Positions 7,498 to 16,043 of a stretch of DNA of 33,140 nt are shown here, one piece after another. The number at the start of each line of letters is the position of its first letter. The first letter of the stretch is position 1. Location of the stretch: NCBI GenBank assembly GCA_015484575.1, contig WFND01000167.1:1-33140 (forward strand). The letters are read 5' to 3'. The position numbers were made by a program, and so were the translations under genes. Under the pieces are notes generated by a model. It made no database searches, was not told the origin of the DNA, and saw nothing but the letters and a program-made list of their open reading frames with translations. Source of the DNA: Helicobacteraceae bacterium (lineage in GTDB: Bacteria; Campylobacterota; Campylobacteria; Campylobacterales; Sulfurimonadaceae).

Positions 7498-8877
7498 ATG
7501 AATATAGAAGAGATTCTGATTATAAAAAACGGTAACGTTTTTTATGGTATCAGCACTGAATATATTGATCAAATTTTACGTGTTCCTGCTATAACACCTG
7601 TTGTTTTAACTTCAGATTCTGTTTTAGGATTGAGTTCTGTGAGTGGAAAGATAGTTACTGTTTATGATACTAATATTATATTAGGATTACCCGCAGTTGA
7701 TTTGGAGTGTGAAGATACCAGAGTGCTTAGTTTGGTAGGTGCTTTACAAAATTCTGCTTTGGTAGTAAAAGAGGTAACGGATGCCGTACCGATAAATCAT
7801 GAGATGATTGAAGAGATTCAAGACAGAGGTGATGGTGTTATCGCTCTGTACAAATATAGAGACAGTATAGTTCAAATTTTAGATATTTCACAACTTTTAA
7901 ACAGGGTATCGTTAGATGAATTTAATGTAGAGAGTATAAAAGAGGCATCTTTGAAAAAAGAGAGTATCTCAAAAGAGAGTGCAGATATCAAGCGTTATCT
8001 TTTTATAAAAATGGCAGATGAGAAGTATGCGTTAAATATTCAAAACGTTAGAGAGATAATGAAACTGCCTTCTGAATTTACACCGATAAACGGTAGCGAT
8101 AGAGATATACTAGGTATGATGAATGTCAGAGGCGATCTGTTGGCAGTTATAGATTTACGACGTTTTTTCTCATTTGATGACACCATAAATGAAAAAAATA
8201 GAATTTTAGTTATCGAATTAGATAATAAAACAGTCGGTTTTGTGGTAGATGAAATCTTAGATATTCGTGATGTTGATGCTCATCTGATAGATATGATGCC
8301 TTCTAATTTTAGAGACAAAAAAATCTCTGGAGTTATACATGATGATGAACAGTTAATATCGTTGATTGGTGATGATGTTCTTAATACTTTGCTAGAATCA
8401 AGTTCAGCTCTAAACGGTGAGCAGAGTAAAAACAGCAGTGAAGATATAGAGAAACCTATAGAGCTAGAAGTTGTTATATTTACTTTTGGTGATGAGGAGT
8501 ATGCGATAGATATAGACAATGTGGTAGAAATTATTGATGCCGTAGAGACTACACCGTTTGCTGATGCTCCCAAGTTTGTGGATGGTCTTATAAATATTCG
8601 CGGACAGATAGTTATGATGATGTCTATATATCAGTGGCTATCCAAACCAAAACCTATAAGTGAAGATAAAAAGATAATTATATGTCAGTTGCAAGATTAT
8701 CGCGTAGGTTTTTATGTTGATAGCATTAGTGATGTTATAGGTATAGAAAAAAATGAGATAAAAGAGGAAGATAACAGTGATGAATACTTTACGGATATAC
8801 TTCATCTTGAAAACGGTTCACGGCTTGTACTTCTTTTTGATATAAACAAAATTACTCAATATAAGGACGTTGCATGA
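7498..8877 (+). CDS. Triple-domain CheW coupling protein
   Basis: Coupling protein linking receptor tips to CheA. The usual CheW is a single domain of about 150 residues; this one has 459 and shows three successive CheW-like domains, about 1-137, 165-300 and 320-455. Domains 2 and 3 keep the recognisable pattern: YALNIQNVREIMKLP ... GMMNVRGDLLAVIDLRRF ... GFVVDEI, and YAIDIDNVVEIIDAV ... GLINIRGQIVMMMSIYQW ... GFYVDSI. Domain 1 is more divergent (VFYGISTEYIDQILRVP). Acidic/Lys-rich linkers separate them. It starts 3 bases after the receptor gene and overlaps cheB by 4 bases (ATGA). One protein could bridge several receptor tips or CheA dimers, matching the two-tip receptor upstream. The architecture is seen directly; the bridging role is inferred. 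Confidence 0.9.
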   Translation: MNIEEILIIKNGNVFYGISTEYIDQILRVPAITPVVLTSDSVLGLSSVSGKIVTVYDTNIILGLPAVDLECEDTRVLSLVGALQNSALVVKEVTDAVPINHEMIEEIQDRGDGVIALYKYRDSIVQILDISQLLNRVSLDEFNVESIKEASLKKESISKESADIKRYLFIKMADEKYALNIQNVREIMKLPSEFTPINGSDRDILGMMNVRGDLLAVIDLRRFFSFDDTINEKNRILVIELDNKTVGFVVDEILDIRDVDAHLIDMMPSNFRDKKISGVIHDDEQLISLIGDDVLNTLLESSSALNGEQSKNSSEDIEKPIELEVVIFTFGDEEYAIDIDNVVEIIDAVETTPFADAPKFVDGLINIRGQIVMMMSIYQWLSKPKPISEDKKIIICQLQDYRVGFYVDSISDVIGIEKNEIKEEDNSDEYFTDILHLENGSRLVLLFDINKITQYKDVA

Positions 8878-9932
8878 GTAAAAAAATTTTAATTGTAGAT
8901 GATTCGGCACTGGTTCGTAAACAGTTACGAGAGATGATTGAGAGTCTAAATTTTGAGATTGATGTAGCCAAAAACGGTAAAGAGGCAGTTGAAAAGGCCT
9001 GTGCAGAAGATTTTAATGTTATTACGATGGATATTAATATGCCGGTTATGGATGGTTTGACGGCTGTTAAAGAGATAATGAGTGCCAATCCTACTCCTAT
9101 ACTGATGATAAGTTCATTAACATCAGATGATGCTACGACTACCATAGAGGCTATGGAGCTAGGTGCTATAGATTATATCGCTAAGCCCGGGACTATGAAT
9201 GTTGGAAAACGTGAAAACAGAGAAGAGATTTTAGAAAAGGTCGAGGCGATAAGTAAAATATCTAAAAGGCAGTTAAAACGTAAAAGAGCAAGACCTGCTT
9301 TAAGAGAGAGACCAAATCGTGTTCAAGAAAAAAGTGAGACTACTGCTGATAGCAGAGATATAAAAAAGGTACTTCTTATAGGCTCTTCGACAGGAGGTCC
9401 CGGATTGATTGAGCAGATATGTGCCTCTTTACCGGCTAGTTTCTCTTATCCTGTGTGTATAGTTCAACATATGCCCGAACAGTTTACTAAAGCTTTTGCT
9501 ACGCGTCTTGATAGAGTGAGTGCATTAACCGTGCATGAATCATCACACAATCAAGAGCTTCTGCCGGGAAATATTTATGTAGCTCGTGGCGGTGTTCATA
9601 TGCACTTTGCGAAAAAAGTTTCGGGAAAATATGTAATTCGTGAAGAGAAAGATATAAATGAGCAGTTTTTTCAACCTAGTGTTGATGAGATGTATTTTAG
9701 TGCTTTAAAAACTTTTGGCGGAGAGAAACTTATCGGTGTTATTTTGACAGGTATAGGCGATGATGGTGCCAAAGGTTTACTTGCTATAAAAAAGGCGGGT
9801 GGTTATACTATCGGTGAGAGTGAAGCTAGTGCAACCGTTTACGGAATGCCTAAAGTAGCTTATGACATCGGTGGAGTTATGGAACAGCTGGATTTTTCTA
9901 AAATAGTTAGAAAAATTGCAACATTTAAGTAG
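8874..9932 (+). CDS. cheB: CheB protein-glutamate methylesterase with receiver domain
   Basis: CheB removes methyl groups from receptor glutamates during adaptation and deamidates receptor glutamines. The N-terminal receiver (1-120) is complete: D9, D10, phospho-acceptor D53 in TMDINMPVMDG, and Lys in IAKPG. The C-terminal catalytic domain carries the triad Ser (near 170, GSSTGGP), His (near 199, VQHMPEQF) and Asp (near 295, GIGDDGAKG). The CheB proteins of Campylobacter jejuni, as I recall, lack the receiver, so this enzyme belongs to a separate chemosensory system. It overlaps the triple-CheW gene by 4 bases, and cheR follows two genes later. Confidence 0.97.
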   Translation: MSKKILIVDDSALVRKQLREMIESLNFEIDVAKNGKEAVEKACAEDFNVITMDINMPVMDGLTAVKEIMSANPTPILMISSLTSDDATTTIEAMELGAIDYIAKPGTMNVGKRENREEILEKVEAISKISKRQLKRKRARPALRERPNRVQEKSETTADSRDIKKVLLIGSSTGGPGLIEQICASLPASFSYPVCIVQHMPEQFTKAFATRLDRVSALTVHESSHNQELLPGNIYVARGGVHMHFAKKVSGKYVIREEKDINEQFFQPSVDEMYFSALKTFGGEKLIGVILTGIGDDGAKGLLAIKKAGGYTIGESEASATVYGMPKVAYDIGGVMEQLDFSKIVRKIATFK

Positions 9933-9943
9933 TTGGAGCAGAT

Positions 9944-10567
9944 ATGGCACTTATAAAAAAACATATTGATCAAGATATAGAGTCGCTGCGTGAGTTTGAT
10001 GATCTTGAAGAGGCTATTGAGTATTTTAAAAATTATGATGATTTTGAGCATAGAAAACATGCACTTGAAGCTATAGCAAAGTTTGAAGATGGGGGTGAGT
10101 TTTTAGTTGAGGTTCTTTCAGATATATCGACAGGAAAAGCTATCGATGCTAAAGCGGCTTCACTTCTCTCATCTATGGATCCTGAAGAAGCACCTATTGA
10201 GGCTGTAATGGAGCTTCTTAAACTGCACAACGCCTATATAAGAAATTTAGCAATCTCTGTTTTACAAGATTACGGTGAGGCTATTAAATACTATATAGTT
10301 AAATTTTTAATAGGTAATGACAGAGATTTACGCATCTTTGCTATCAATGTATTGGGTGATGTCAATTTTCCTGAATCACGAGATATGCTTGTTGAACTTT
10401 TAGAAGGAGAGTCTGATATTAATGTTGCTATGACAGCTGTAGATTATATGGCAGAAATCGGTCAAGAGGAAGATATAGCACTTCTTGAGTCTTTAAAAGA
10501 GCATTTTAATCATGACCCTTATGTAGAATTTGGCGTTGATAATGCCATTAGAATGATTAAAGGCTAG
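9944..10567 (+). CDS. HEAT-repeat protein of the chemosensory operon
   Basis: A 207-residue, probably cytoplasmic alpha-helical protein. After an N-terminal acidic region (1-60), helical pairs of HEAT type follow at about 85-118 (AVMELLKLHNAYIRNLAISVLQDYG), 120-150 (DRDLRIFAINVLGDV), 155-180 (INVAMTAVDYMAEIG) and 185-206. HEAT repeats make curved scaffolds for protein contacts. No catalytic motif is visible. Its place between cheB and cheR, 11 and 2 bases from its neighbours, points to a scaffold or adaptation role, but the function is unknown. It shares the first six residues, MALIKK, with the receptor of the same operon. Confidence 0.85.
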   Translation: MALIKKHIDQDIESLREFDDLEEAIEYFKNYDDFEHRKHALEAIAKFEDGGEFLVEVLSDISTGKAIDAKAASLLSSMDPEEAPIEAVMELLKLHNAYIRNLAISVLQDYGEAIKYYIVKFLIGNDRDLRIFAINVLGDVNFPESRDMLVELLEGESDINVAMTAVDYMAEIGQEEDIALLESLKEHFNHDPYVEFGVDNAIRMIKG

Positions 10568-10569
10568 GT

Positions 10570-11400
10570 ATGGCATACGCACTCTCAAAAGATAACTTTA
10601 CAAAAATGAGTGAGTTTATTTATAGAAAAAGCGGGATATATCTTGAAGAAGAGAAGCACTATGATAAACTTGCCAAATTTATCGATTCTCGTATTAATAC
10701 GTTAGGTTTAGATAATTTTAGAAGATATTTTTTTAAATTAAGGTTTGAAGATAAAGAGGGAGATGAGTTTCAAGAGCTTATGAATGCTATCACTGTTAAT
10801 GAGACATATTTCTTTAGAGAAGTAAATCAATTTGAGGTTTTAGCAAACCATATTCTGCCTAGTTTACATAAAGTAAAACCTAAAAATGAGCCTATACGTA
10901 TCTTATCTTCACCCTGTTCTACCGGCGAAGAGCCGTATTCTATTATATTACATATTTTACAAGAGGGAACAGTTGTAGAGGAACGTGACATAGAAGTCGT
11001 AGGTATTGATATAGATTCAACTGTTATTGAAAAAGCAAAAAAGTCACAATACACTTCACGCTCCGTCCATGCCATACCAAAGCCTATACTAAATAGATGG
11101 TTTAAGAAAAAAGGTATGGGTTATAGTTTGGTTGATGATTTAATCGGTGTGGTTGATTTTCAGGTTGTAAATGTTTTTGATAAGGCAGCAATGCGTAAAC
11201 TTGGTAAATTTGATGTGATATTTTCAAGAAATATGATGATATATTTTGATGATGCTTCACGTAAAGAGGTGGCAATGACTTTTTATGATCTGCTAAATCC
11301 GGGAGGGTATGTTCTTTTGGGACATGCTGAATATATGAGCCGTATCGTCTCCGTATTTAATGCAAAAAAGATAGATACGACTTTAGTATATCAAAAATAG
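10570..11400 (+). CDS. cheR: CheR chemotaxis protein methyltransferase
   Basis: CheR methylates receptor glutamates using S-adenosylmethionine. The 276 residues match the family. The N-terminal helical domain (1-75) is followed by NAITVNETYFFRE, then the SAM-binding loop RILSSPCSTGEEPYSI, the acidic GIDIDSTVIEKA, VDFQVVNVFD, and the motif DVIFSRNMMIYFDD. All hallmarks are intact, so it is probably active. No TPR extension is present. Together with CheB it gives this operon its own methylation-based adaptation. Confidence 0.97.
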   Translation: MAYALSKDNFTKMSEFIYRKSGIYLEEEKHYDKLAKFIDSRINTLGLDNFRRYFFKLRFEDKEGDEFQELMNAITVNETYFFREVNQFEVLANHILPSLHKVKPKNEPIRILSSPCSTGEEPYSIILHILQEGTVVEERDIEVVGIDIDSTVIEKAKKSQYTSRSVHAIPKPILNRWFKKKGMGYSLVDDLIGVVDFQVVNVFDKAAMRKLGKFDVIFSRNMMIYFDDASRKEVAMTFYDLLNPGGYVLLGHAEYMSRIVSVFNAKKIDTTLVYQK

Positions 11401-11412
11401 AGGAGAGATATT

Positions 11413-11790
11413 ATGCCGTTAGTTATTTTTATAGATGATAGTGAGACAGCTTTGGCTTCAACTCGTATGGTTACAAACAGTATGCCAATTGATGTTAAGC
11501 AGTACCTACAGGCACAAAAAGCACTGCAAGAGATTGAAAGCGGTGAGATTTCACCAGATCTGATAATTACAGACCTTAATATGCCTGAGATGAACGGATT
11601 TGAATTTTTATCTGCTCTTCGTCAAGTACCTAGTGCTAAACGTGTGCCTGTTTTAATGTTGACAACAGAGACAAAAGCTGAACTGAAACAGCAGGGTAAA
11701 GCTCTTGGGCTTACCGGTTGGATTGTTAAACCTTTTAAACCAGCACAGTTAAAACAGGCTATATCAAGAGTGCTTAGGTTACCGGCATAA
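11413..11790 (+). CDS. CheY-like single-domain response regulator (first)
   Basis: A 125-residue stand-alone receiver domain. The key residues are D8, D9, phospho-acceptor D54 (IITDLNMPEMNG), T84 and K106 (IVKPF). The aromatic switch position near 103 is Trp rather than the Tyr/Phe of typical CheY. It should accept phosphate from the operon's CheA. Whether it reaches the flagellar motor or acts elsewhere (phosphate sink, ParA, HEAT protein) cannot be told. RBS AGGAGAG. It sits directly before the CheZ-like gene. Confidence 0.92.
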   Translation: MPLVIFIDDSETALASTRMVTNSMPIDVKQYLQAQKALQEIESGEISPDLIITDLNMPEMNGFEFLSALRQVPSAKRVPVLMLTTETKAELKQQGKALGLTGWIVKPFKPAQLKQAISRVLRLPA

Positions 11791-11799
11791 GGGGATAAG

Positions 11800-12189
11800 A
11801 TGGTCTTTTTAGATTCTATTGAACAGCTTTTGGCACATATTAAAAATGTTGAAGAAGATACTATGAGTCTCTCTAAAGATTCTCTGTTGAAGTTATCTTC
11901 ATTTTTAGAGAGAAATTCTATTGAGATTGATGATGATGTGGCACAGGCACTACAGTATCAAGATATTATTTCGCAACAACTCAGTGCGAGTATAGAAGCT
12001 ATAGAAGCCATCCAAAAGAGTATCCATCAGTTTAAATTTGCTTATAAAGAAGATGAGTCTATCGCTTTGGAGAGTATGAGTTTATTGCAAAAAAAGTTGG
12101 GTAATATACTAGAACGTGCAAAAGACAATCGTAGAGCATTTTCTGGAAATATAGATCATAATAGTGATGATGAAATAGAGTTTTTTTAG
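11800..12189 (+). CDS. Small CheZ-like putative CheY-P phosphatase
   Basis: A 129-residue, wholly helical, acidic protein that most annotation would call hypothetical. Two features recall CheZ. The sequence ALQYQDIISQQLSASIEAI places Asp55 and Gln59 with the D-x3-Q spacing of the CheZ active site (QDLTGQ in E. coli, D143/Q147). The acidic, Phe-ending tail SDDEIEFF resembles the C-terminal CheY-binding peptide of CheZ (DDLLDSLGF). It is about 60% of E. coli CheZ length, so a short four-helix hairpin would be expected. It is flanked on both sides by CheY-like genes, each 9 bases away, which strengthens the idea. It is an inference from motif plus context, and remote CheZ forms are known in this phylum (HP0170). 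Confidence 0.65.
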   Translation: MVFLDSIEQLLAHIKNVEEDTMSLSKDSLLKLSSFLERNSIEIDDDVAQALQYQDIISQQLSASIEAIEAIQKSIHQFKFAYKEDESIALESMSLLQKKLGNILERAKDNRRAFSGNIDHNSDDEIEFF

Positions 12190-12198
12190 GAGCTTAAA

Positions 12199-12564
12199 AT
12201 GGCAGTAGTAATGGTTGTAGATGATTCAAAAACGGTACGGAGCTATCATGGCTCTATTCTTAAGGCTATGGGAATTGAGATTGTAGAGGCCGAAAACGGT
12301 ATGGAAGCACTAGAGCGTAGTCTTGGCAGTAAAATAGATCTGTATTTAGTTGATGTTAATATGCCTGTTATGGATGGATACTCTTTTGTATCAGAACTTC
12401 GTAAGCAACCATCTAACAAGCTTACGCCGGTTGTTATGGTAACGACTCAGGCTCAAGAGGTTGATAAGATAGAAGCTTACAAGGTTGGTGCAAATCTGTT
12501 TGAAACAAAACCGATTAAGCCGGATCAGCTTAACGCTTACATAAATATTTTAGTACAAAGTTAG
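12199..12564 (+). CDS. CheY-like single-domain response regulator (second)
   Basis: A 121-residue stand-alone receiver with D8, D9, phospho-acceptor D52 (LVDVNMPVMDG), T82 and K104 (ETKPI). The switch aromatic is Phe101. It differs clearly from the other receiver gene 400 bases upstream, so the two are not a recent duplication and probably have separate outputs. It lies 9 bases before cheA and is the most likely direct partner of the kinase. RBS AGGAG. Confidence 0.93.
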   Translation: MAVVMVVDDSKTVRSYHGSILKAMGIEIVEAENGMEALERSLGSKIDLYLVDVNMPVMDGYSFVSELRKQPSNKLTPVVMVTTQAQEVDKIEAYKVGANLFETKPIKPDQLNAYINILVQS

Positions 12565-12573
12565 GGAGAAAAT

Positions 12574-15273
12574 ATGGATCCTTTATTAGAACAATTTCTG
12601 GTTGAAGCACGTGAAAATCTAAGTTTTATAGACCAAAATATTGATGCAATAGGCGGCGATGATCCTGAGTTGTTAAATTCAGTATTTAGAGCCGCCCATA
12701 CACTAAAAGGCGGCTCTGGAATAGTTGGTTTTGAATCTATAAAAGATATTACACACCATGCTGAAGATCTTCTTGATATGTTGCGTAGCGGTAAGATAGA
12801 GTTTCAAGAGTCTATGTTGGAGGCACTGTATAACGCTTTTGATGAGGTTATGAATCTTGTTGAAGCAGCTGAAGAGAGCGAAGAGATAGTAGATGCCGAC
12901 CCTGAACGCATAGAGAGTATTGCAAAAGAGTTAAATGCACAGATGGGGAAAGATGTAGAGGTAAAAGAGGAGTGGAGTGTTCCTTTTGAGTCTATAGGCG
13001 ATATTAAAAATATTGTAAATATGCCTATGGATTTTTTAAAGAATTTCGATGAAAAATTGGATTTCAAACTAGATGAATATGGAGAAGATGATTGTAATAG
13101 AAAACATCTTTTTGCCGTCAGTTTTGATGTAGATGAGTCTTGCATGGTTTACGGTAATGATCCTGTATATACACTCTCGTTACTAGAAGATGCTGTTGTT
13201 GGAGTTCATATCTGTATGGCTGAACAAAATGCCAAATCTATACTTAGCGGAATGGATGATCCTGATGGACTGTTGATGCAGGTACAGTTAACGGCTTTTA
13301 TATATGGGGCATATCCCGATATCGAAGATGCTCTGTTTAATTTTTTAGATGAACTTCAATTTGCTGTTTTGGATATATCCACCCTGCTGTCTGTTGAGAT
13401 GGGTGAGCAAAATCATCAGCTAGACATCATAAAAGAGATCTCTTCTCAGGCCAAGCTCTCTCATGAATCGATAAACGAGGCTATAAAAAAGGCTCTTCCT
13501 TTAATTGGTGAAGATAGTATTCAGTTCTCACAACTGACTCGTTTATCTGAAGTTTTAAGTAATATTTCTGAAAATGATTTAGCAAAATTGGGCTCATTTT
13601 TCACATCAATGCAGAGCGGTAGCGTTTATGAGTTTGATGAAAATGGTGAAATTTTAGATTTTAACGATAAGGTTGTCGATGAGGATAAAGAGTCAAAAAC
13701 AGCCACATTAAAGATAGATGATATAAGCAAAGCAACTCTAAATGAGATATTAACCCAACAGTTTAAAGCACTTGAAAATTTTGACAATGATGAGACTCTG
13801 TTAAGAGTATTTAGTATTTTGGATAAGGTTGGACGTTTTTATCCAGATATGCCAGAACTTAACACTCGTGATGATATTATGCAGTGGATAACTCAAGAGT
13901 TAGGTTTAACAGCTGCCGATAACTCTACAGAAAAAGAGTCTGTCAAAGAGAAGGCAGTTAAACAAGAGCCGATTAAAGAGGATAAAGTTACACAGCAAGA
14001 GAGTGTACAAAAAGAGACTAAGCAGAAAAAAACTCCAAAAAAGGAGAAGACGGTTACAAGCAAAGCAGTTGTAGGTAAAACTGTTAAAATAGAGCAAGAG
14101 TCTATAGATAATCTGATGAATATAGTAGGTGAACTTCTTGTTGCAAAAAATTCACTTCCTTATCTAGCAGATAATGTTTCAAATATGAATTCAGAGACAA
14201 TTAAACGTGAAATAATGGAGAAATATACCTTTATAAATCGTTTATCAGAGCAGTTGCAGGATTTAATAATGTCGATGCGTATGTTACCTATATCGTATGT
14301 ATTTGATCGTTATCCAAAACTCGTACGTGAAATATCAAAAAATCTAGGAAAAAAAGTAAAATTAACCATGGATGGCGGTCAGACAAAACTAGATAAAAAT
14401 ATGATAGAGATGTTAGCCGATCCTATGATTCATATTATGAGAAATTCATTAGACCACGGTATAGAGACACCGGATATTCGCCTCGAAAAAGGTAAACCAG
14501 AAGAGGGCAATGTCACATTAGAAGCCTACTCGCAATCTGATAAAATCATTATAGAGATTGTAGATGACGGTGCCGGTATAAATATTGATCGTGTTATTGC
14601 TAAAGTATTAGAAAAAGAGTTGTTGAGTATTGAAGAGATAGATGCTATGAGTGATAATGAAAAAGCAGAACTTGTGATGTTGCCGGGACTGTCCACTGCT
14701 GAAGAGATTAGTGAATACAGCGGTCGTGGTGTAGGTATGGATGTTGTTAGAAAATCGATAGAGAGTTTCGGTGGAAGCATATCCATACAGACAAGACCAA
14801 ATCAAGGTACTACTATCAGACTATCTATACCTGTTTCATTAGCTGTTACGGAACTTTTACATGTAACAATGGATGGCGTACATTATGGTCTTCCTATGGA
14901 TAATGTATCTGAGATAGTGAAGATTAATCGTGAAGATATTGAGTATCTTCATAATGAACCTTTTGTCTATATTCGTGGTGAGGTTATTCCTCTGTTATTT
15001 ATCAAAACAATGCTAAATGAAGAGGTTTTAGAAGGTTTACCTCTTCCTATTGTTGTTTTAAATATAAAAGATAATTTGGTAGCCATAGTTGTTAATGAAC
15101 TCTTAGGACAGTTAGATGTAGTACAAAAACCTTTAGAAGGTGTTATGGAAAATCACCCTATATTTAGCGGAACTGCTCTTCTTGGTAATGGACAGATTAT
15201 TATGACTATTGATCCTCTAGGTATCTTGGGTATCTCTACTCAACTTAAGTCCGAGATACAGAAGGCGTGTTGA
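12574..15273 (+). CDS. cheA: CheA chemotaxis histidine kinase
   Basis: An 899-residue CheA, longer than the usual 650-700. Order: Hpt domain (1-105) with phospho-acceptor H42 in RAAHTLKGGSG; a large middle part (110-440) that includes a stretch near 170-240 resembling the P2-like domain of other CheA proteins (FAVSFDVDESCMVYGNDPVYTLSLL); a Lys/Glu-rich linker (450-505); dimerisation helices (505-575, ESIDNLMNIVGELLVAKNSL); the ATPase domain (590-755) with HIMRNSLDHGIE, DDGAGI and SGRGVGMDVV; and a C-terminal CheW domain (757-890). No receiver is fused. All catalytic motifs are intact. The final codons overlap the start of the CheW-CZB gene. It holds the operon's only copy of the TTACATGTAA palindrome, encoding Leu-His-Val in the CheW part. 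Confidence 0.97.
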   Translation: MDPLLEQFLVEARENLSFIDQNIDAIGGDDPELLNSVFRAAHTLKGGSGIVGFESIKDITHHAEDLLDMLRSGKIEFQESMLEALYNAFDEVMNLVEAAEESEEIVDADPERIESIAKELNAQMGKDVEVKEEWSVPFESIGDIKNIVNMPMDFLKNFDEKLDFKLDEYGEDDCNRKHLFAVSFDVDESCMVYGNDPVYTLSLLEDAVVGVHICMAEQNAKSILSGMDDPDGLLMQVQLTAFIYGAYPDIEDALFNFLDELQFAVLDISTLLSVEMGEQNHQLDIIKEISSQAKLSHESINEAIKKALPLIGEDSIQFSQLTRLSEVLSNISENDLAKLGSFFTSMQSGSVYEFDENGEILDFNDKVVDEDKESKTATLKIDDISKATLNEILTQQFKALENFDNDETLLRVFSILDKVGRFYPDMPELNTRDDIMQWITQELGLTAADNSTEKESVKEKAVKQEPIKEDKVTQQESVQKETKQKKTPKKEKTVTSKAVVGKTVKIEQESIDNLMNIVGELLVAKNSLPYLADNVSNMNSETIKREIMEKYTFINRLSEQLQDLIMSMRMLPISYVFDRYPKLVREISKNLGKKVKLTMDGGQTKLDKNMIEMLADPMIHIMRNSLDHGIETPDIRLEKGKPEEGNVTLEAYSQSDKIIIEIVDDGAGINIDRVIAKVLEKELLSIEEIDAMSDNEKAELVMLPGLSTAEEISEYSGRGVGMDVVRKSIESFGGSISIQTRPNQGTTIRLSIPVSLAVTELLHVTMDGVHYGLPMDNVSEIVKINREDIEYLHNEPFVYIRGEVIPLLFIKTMLNEEVLEGLPLPIVVLNIKDNLVAIVVNELLGQLDVVQKPLEGVMENHPIFSGTALLGNGQIIMTIDPLGILGISTQLKSEIQKAC
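14857..14866. repeat. TTACATGTAA palindrome, copy 3 (in cheA)
   Basis: Exact copy read as codons for Leu-His-Val in the CheW-like part of cheA. It is the only copy between 5035 and 19099. Confidence 0.9.
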
Positions 15274-16043
15274 TGAAGTCACTGCTTATCTTTAAAGTAA
15301 AAAAGAATTTTTATGCTATAAATCTGGACTTTATACAGCGTATAATACAGGTTCGTGCAGCTACTGAAATTCCAAATGCTCATGAATTTATAGATGGTAT
15401 GGTATCTTATGAAGGCAGAGTGATTAAGATAGTGAATTTTCGTAAAATGACAAATTTACCTACTTATGAAGATGATCTTATAGAGTTATTTGAGAGATTA
15501 AAACAGCAACATGCACTATGGGTTGATACGTTAAAAGAGAGTGTGCAAAAAGGTGTTAAATTCTCCTTGACAACAGATTCTCATTTATGTGATTTGGGAA
15601 AATGGCTAGATAGCTTCACCTCTTATGATGAGAATGTAAGTAAAATATTAAGAGAGCTAAATAGTTTTCACAAACAGCTACACAACTCGGCTGTAGATAT
15701 TATAAAAATAGCACAGAGAGATAGAGATAAGGCTCTTGCGGAGATAGATACCAATGTTATAAGTATCTATAAATCGACAATAAATCTACTAGATACTTTT
15801 ATAGATGAATTTGACTCTGTAGCAGATTCACTCCAAAAATTACTTCTGTATAGTAATGGAGATGAATTTGCTCTAAAAGTTGATGAGATAATAGATATTG
15901 CACATGTTGATAGAGATATAACTTTGCAAAATATAGATACAGAGCCTAGTCAATATCTTGAGCTTGAAGGTGTTGTAGAGCTAAATGATATTTTAATAAA
16001 TGTGATAAAAACAGTTAAACTTCCAATAAAAGAGGTAAAATAA
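15273..16043 (+). CDS. CheW domain split by a CZB zinc-binding domain
   Basis: A coupling protein with a chemoreceptor zinc-binding (CZB) domain inserted inside the CheW fold. Numbered from ATG 15273 (256 residues), the first CheW part is 1-65 (LLIFKVKKNFYAINLDFIQRII ... GMVSYEGRVIKIVNF), CZB is about 70-150, then come a helical hairpin and the last CheW strands (195-252). The zinc ligands fit the family pattern exactly: H80 (HALW), C106 (CDLGKW), H133 and H137 (HKQLH). CZB Cys reacts with hypochlorous acid and senses zinc in other proteins. The track's GTG start at 15267 is less likely: the ATG at 15273 sits 7 bases after GAAGG and forms a TGATG overlap with the cheA stop. Sensor function is inferred. 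Confidence 0.9.
   Translation: MKSLLIFKVKKNFYAINLDFIQRIIQVRAATEIPNAHEFIDGMVSYEGRVIKIVNFRKMTNLPTYEDDLIELFERLKQQHALWVDTLKESVQKGVKFSLTTDSHLCDLGKWLDSFTSYDENVSKILRELNSFHKQLHNSAVDIIKIAQRDRDKALAEIDTNVISIYKSTINLLDTFIDEFDSVADSLQKLLLYSNGDEFALKVDEIIDIAHVDRDITLQNIDTEPSQYLELEGVVELNDILINVIKTVKLPIKEVK

Noticed and set aside
12804-13145. Long reverse-strand ORFs inside cheA, cheB, the receptor and flhA
   Set aside because: These are Ser/Ile-rich shadows of real genes, without motifs or ribosome binding sites.
15267-15272. GTG/TTG starts for the CheW-CZB gene
   Set aside because: They sit one to four bases after GAAGG; the ATG at 15273 has proper spacing and a TGATG stop-start overlap.
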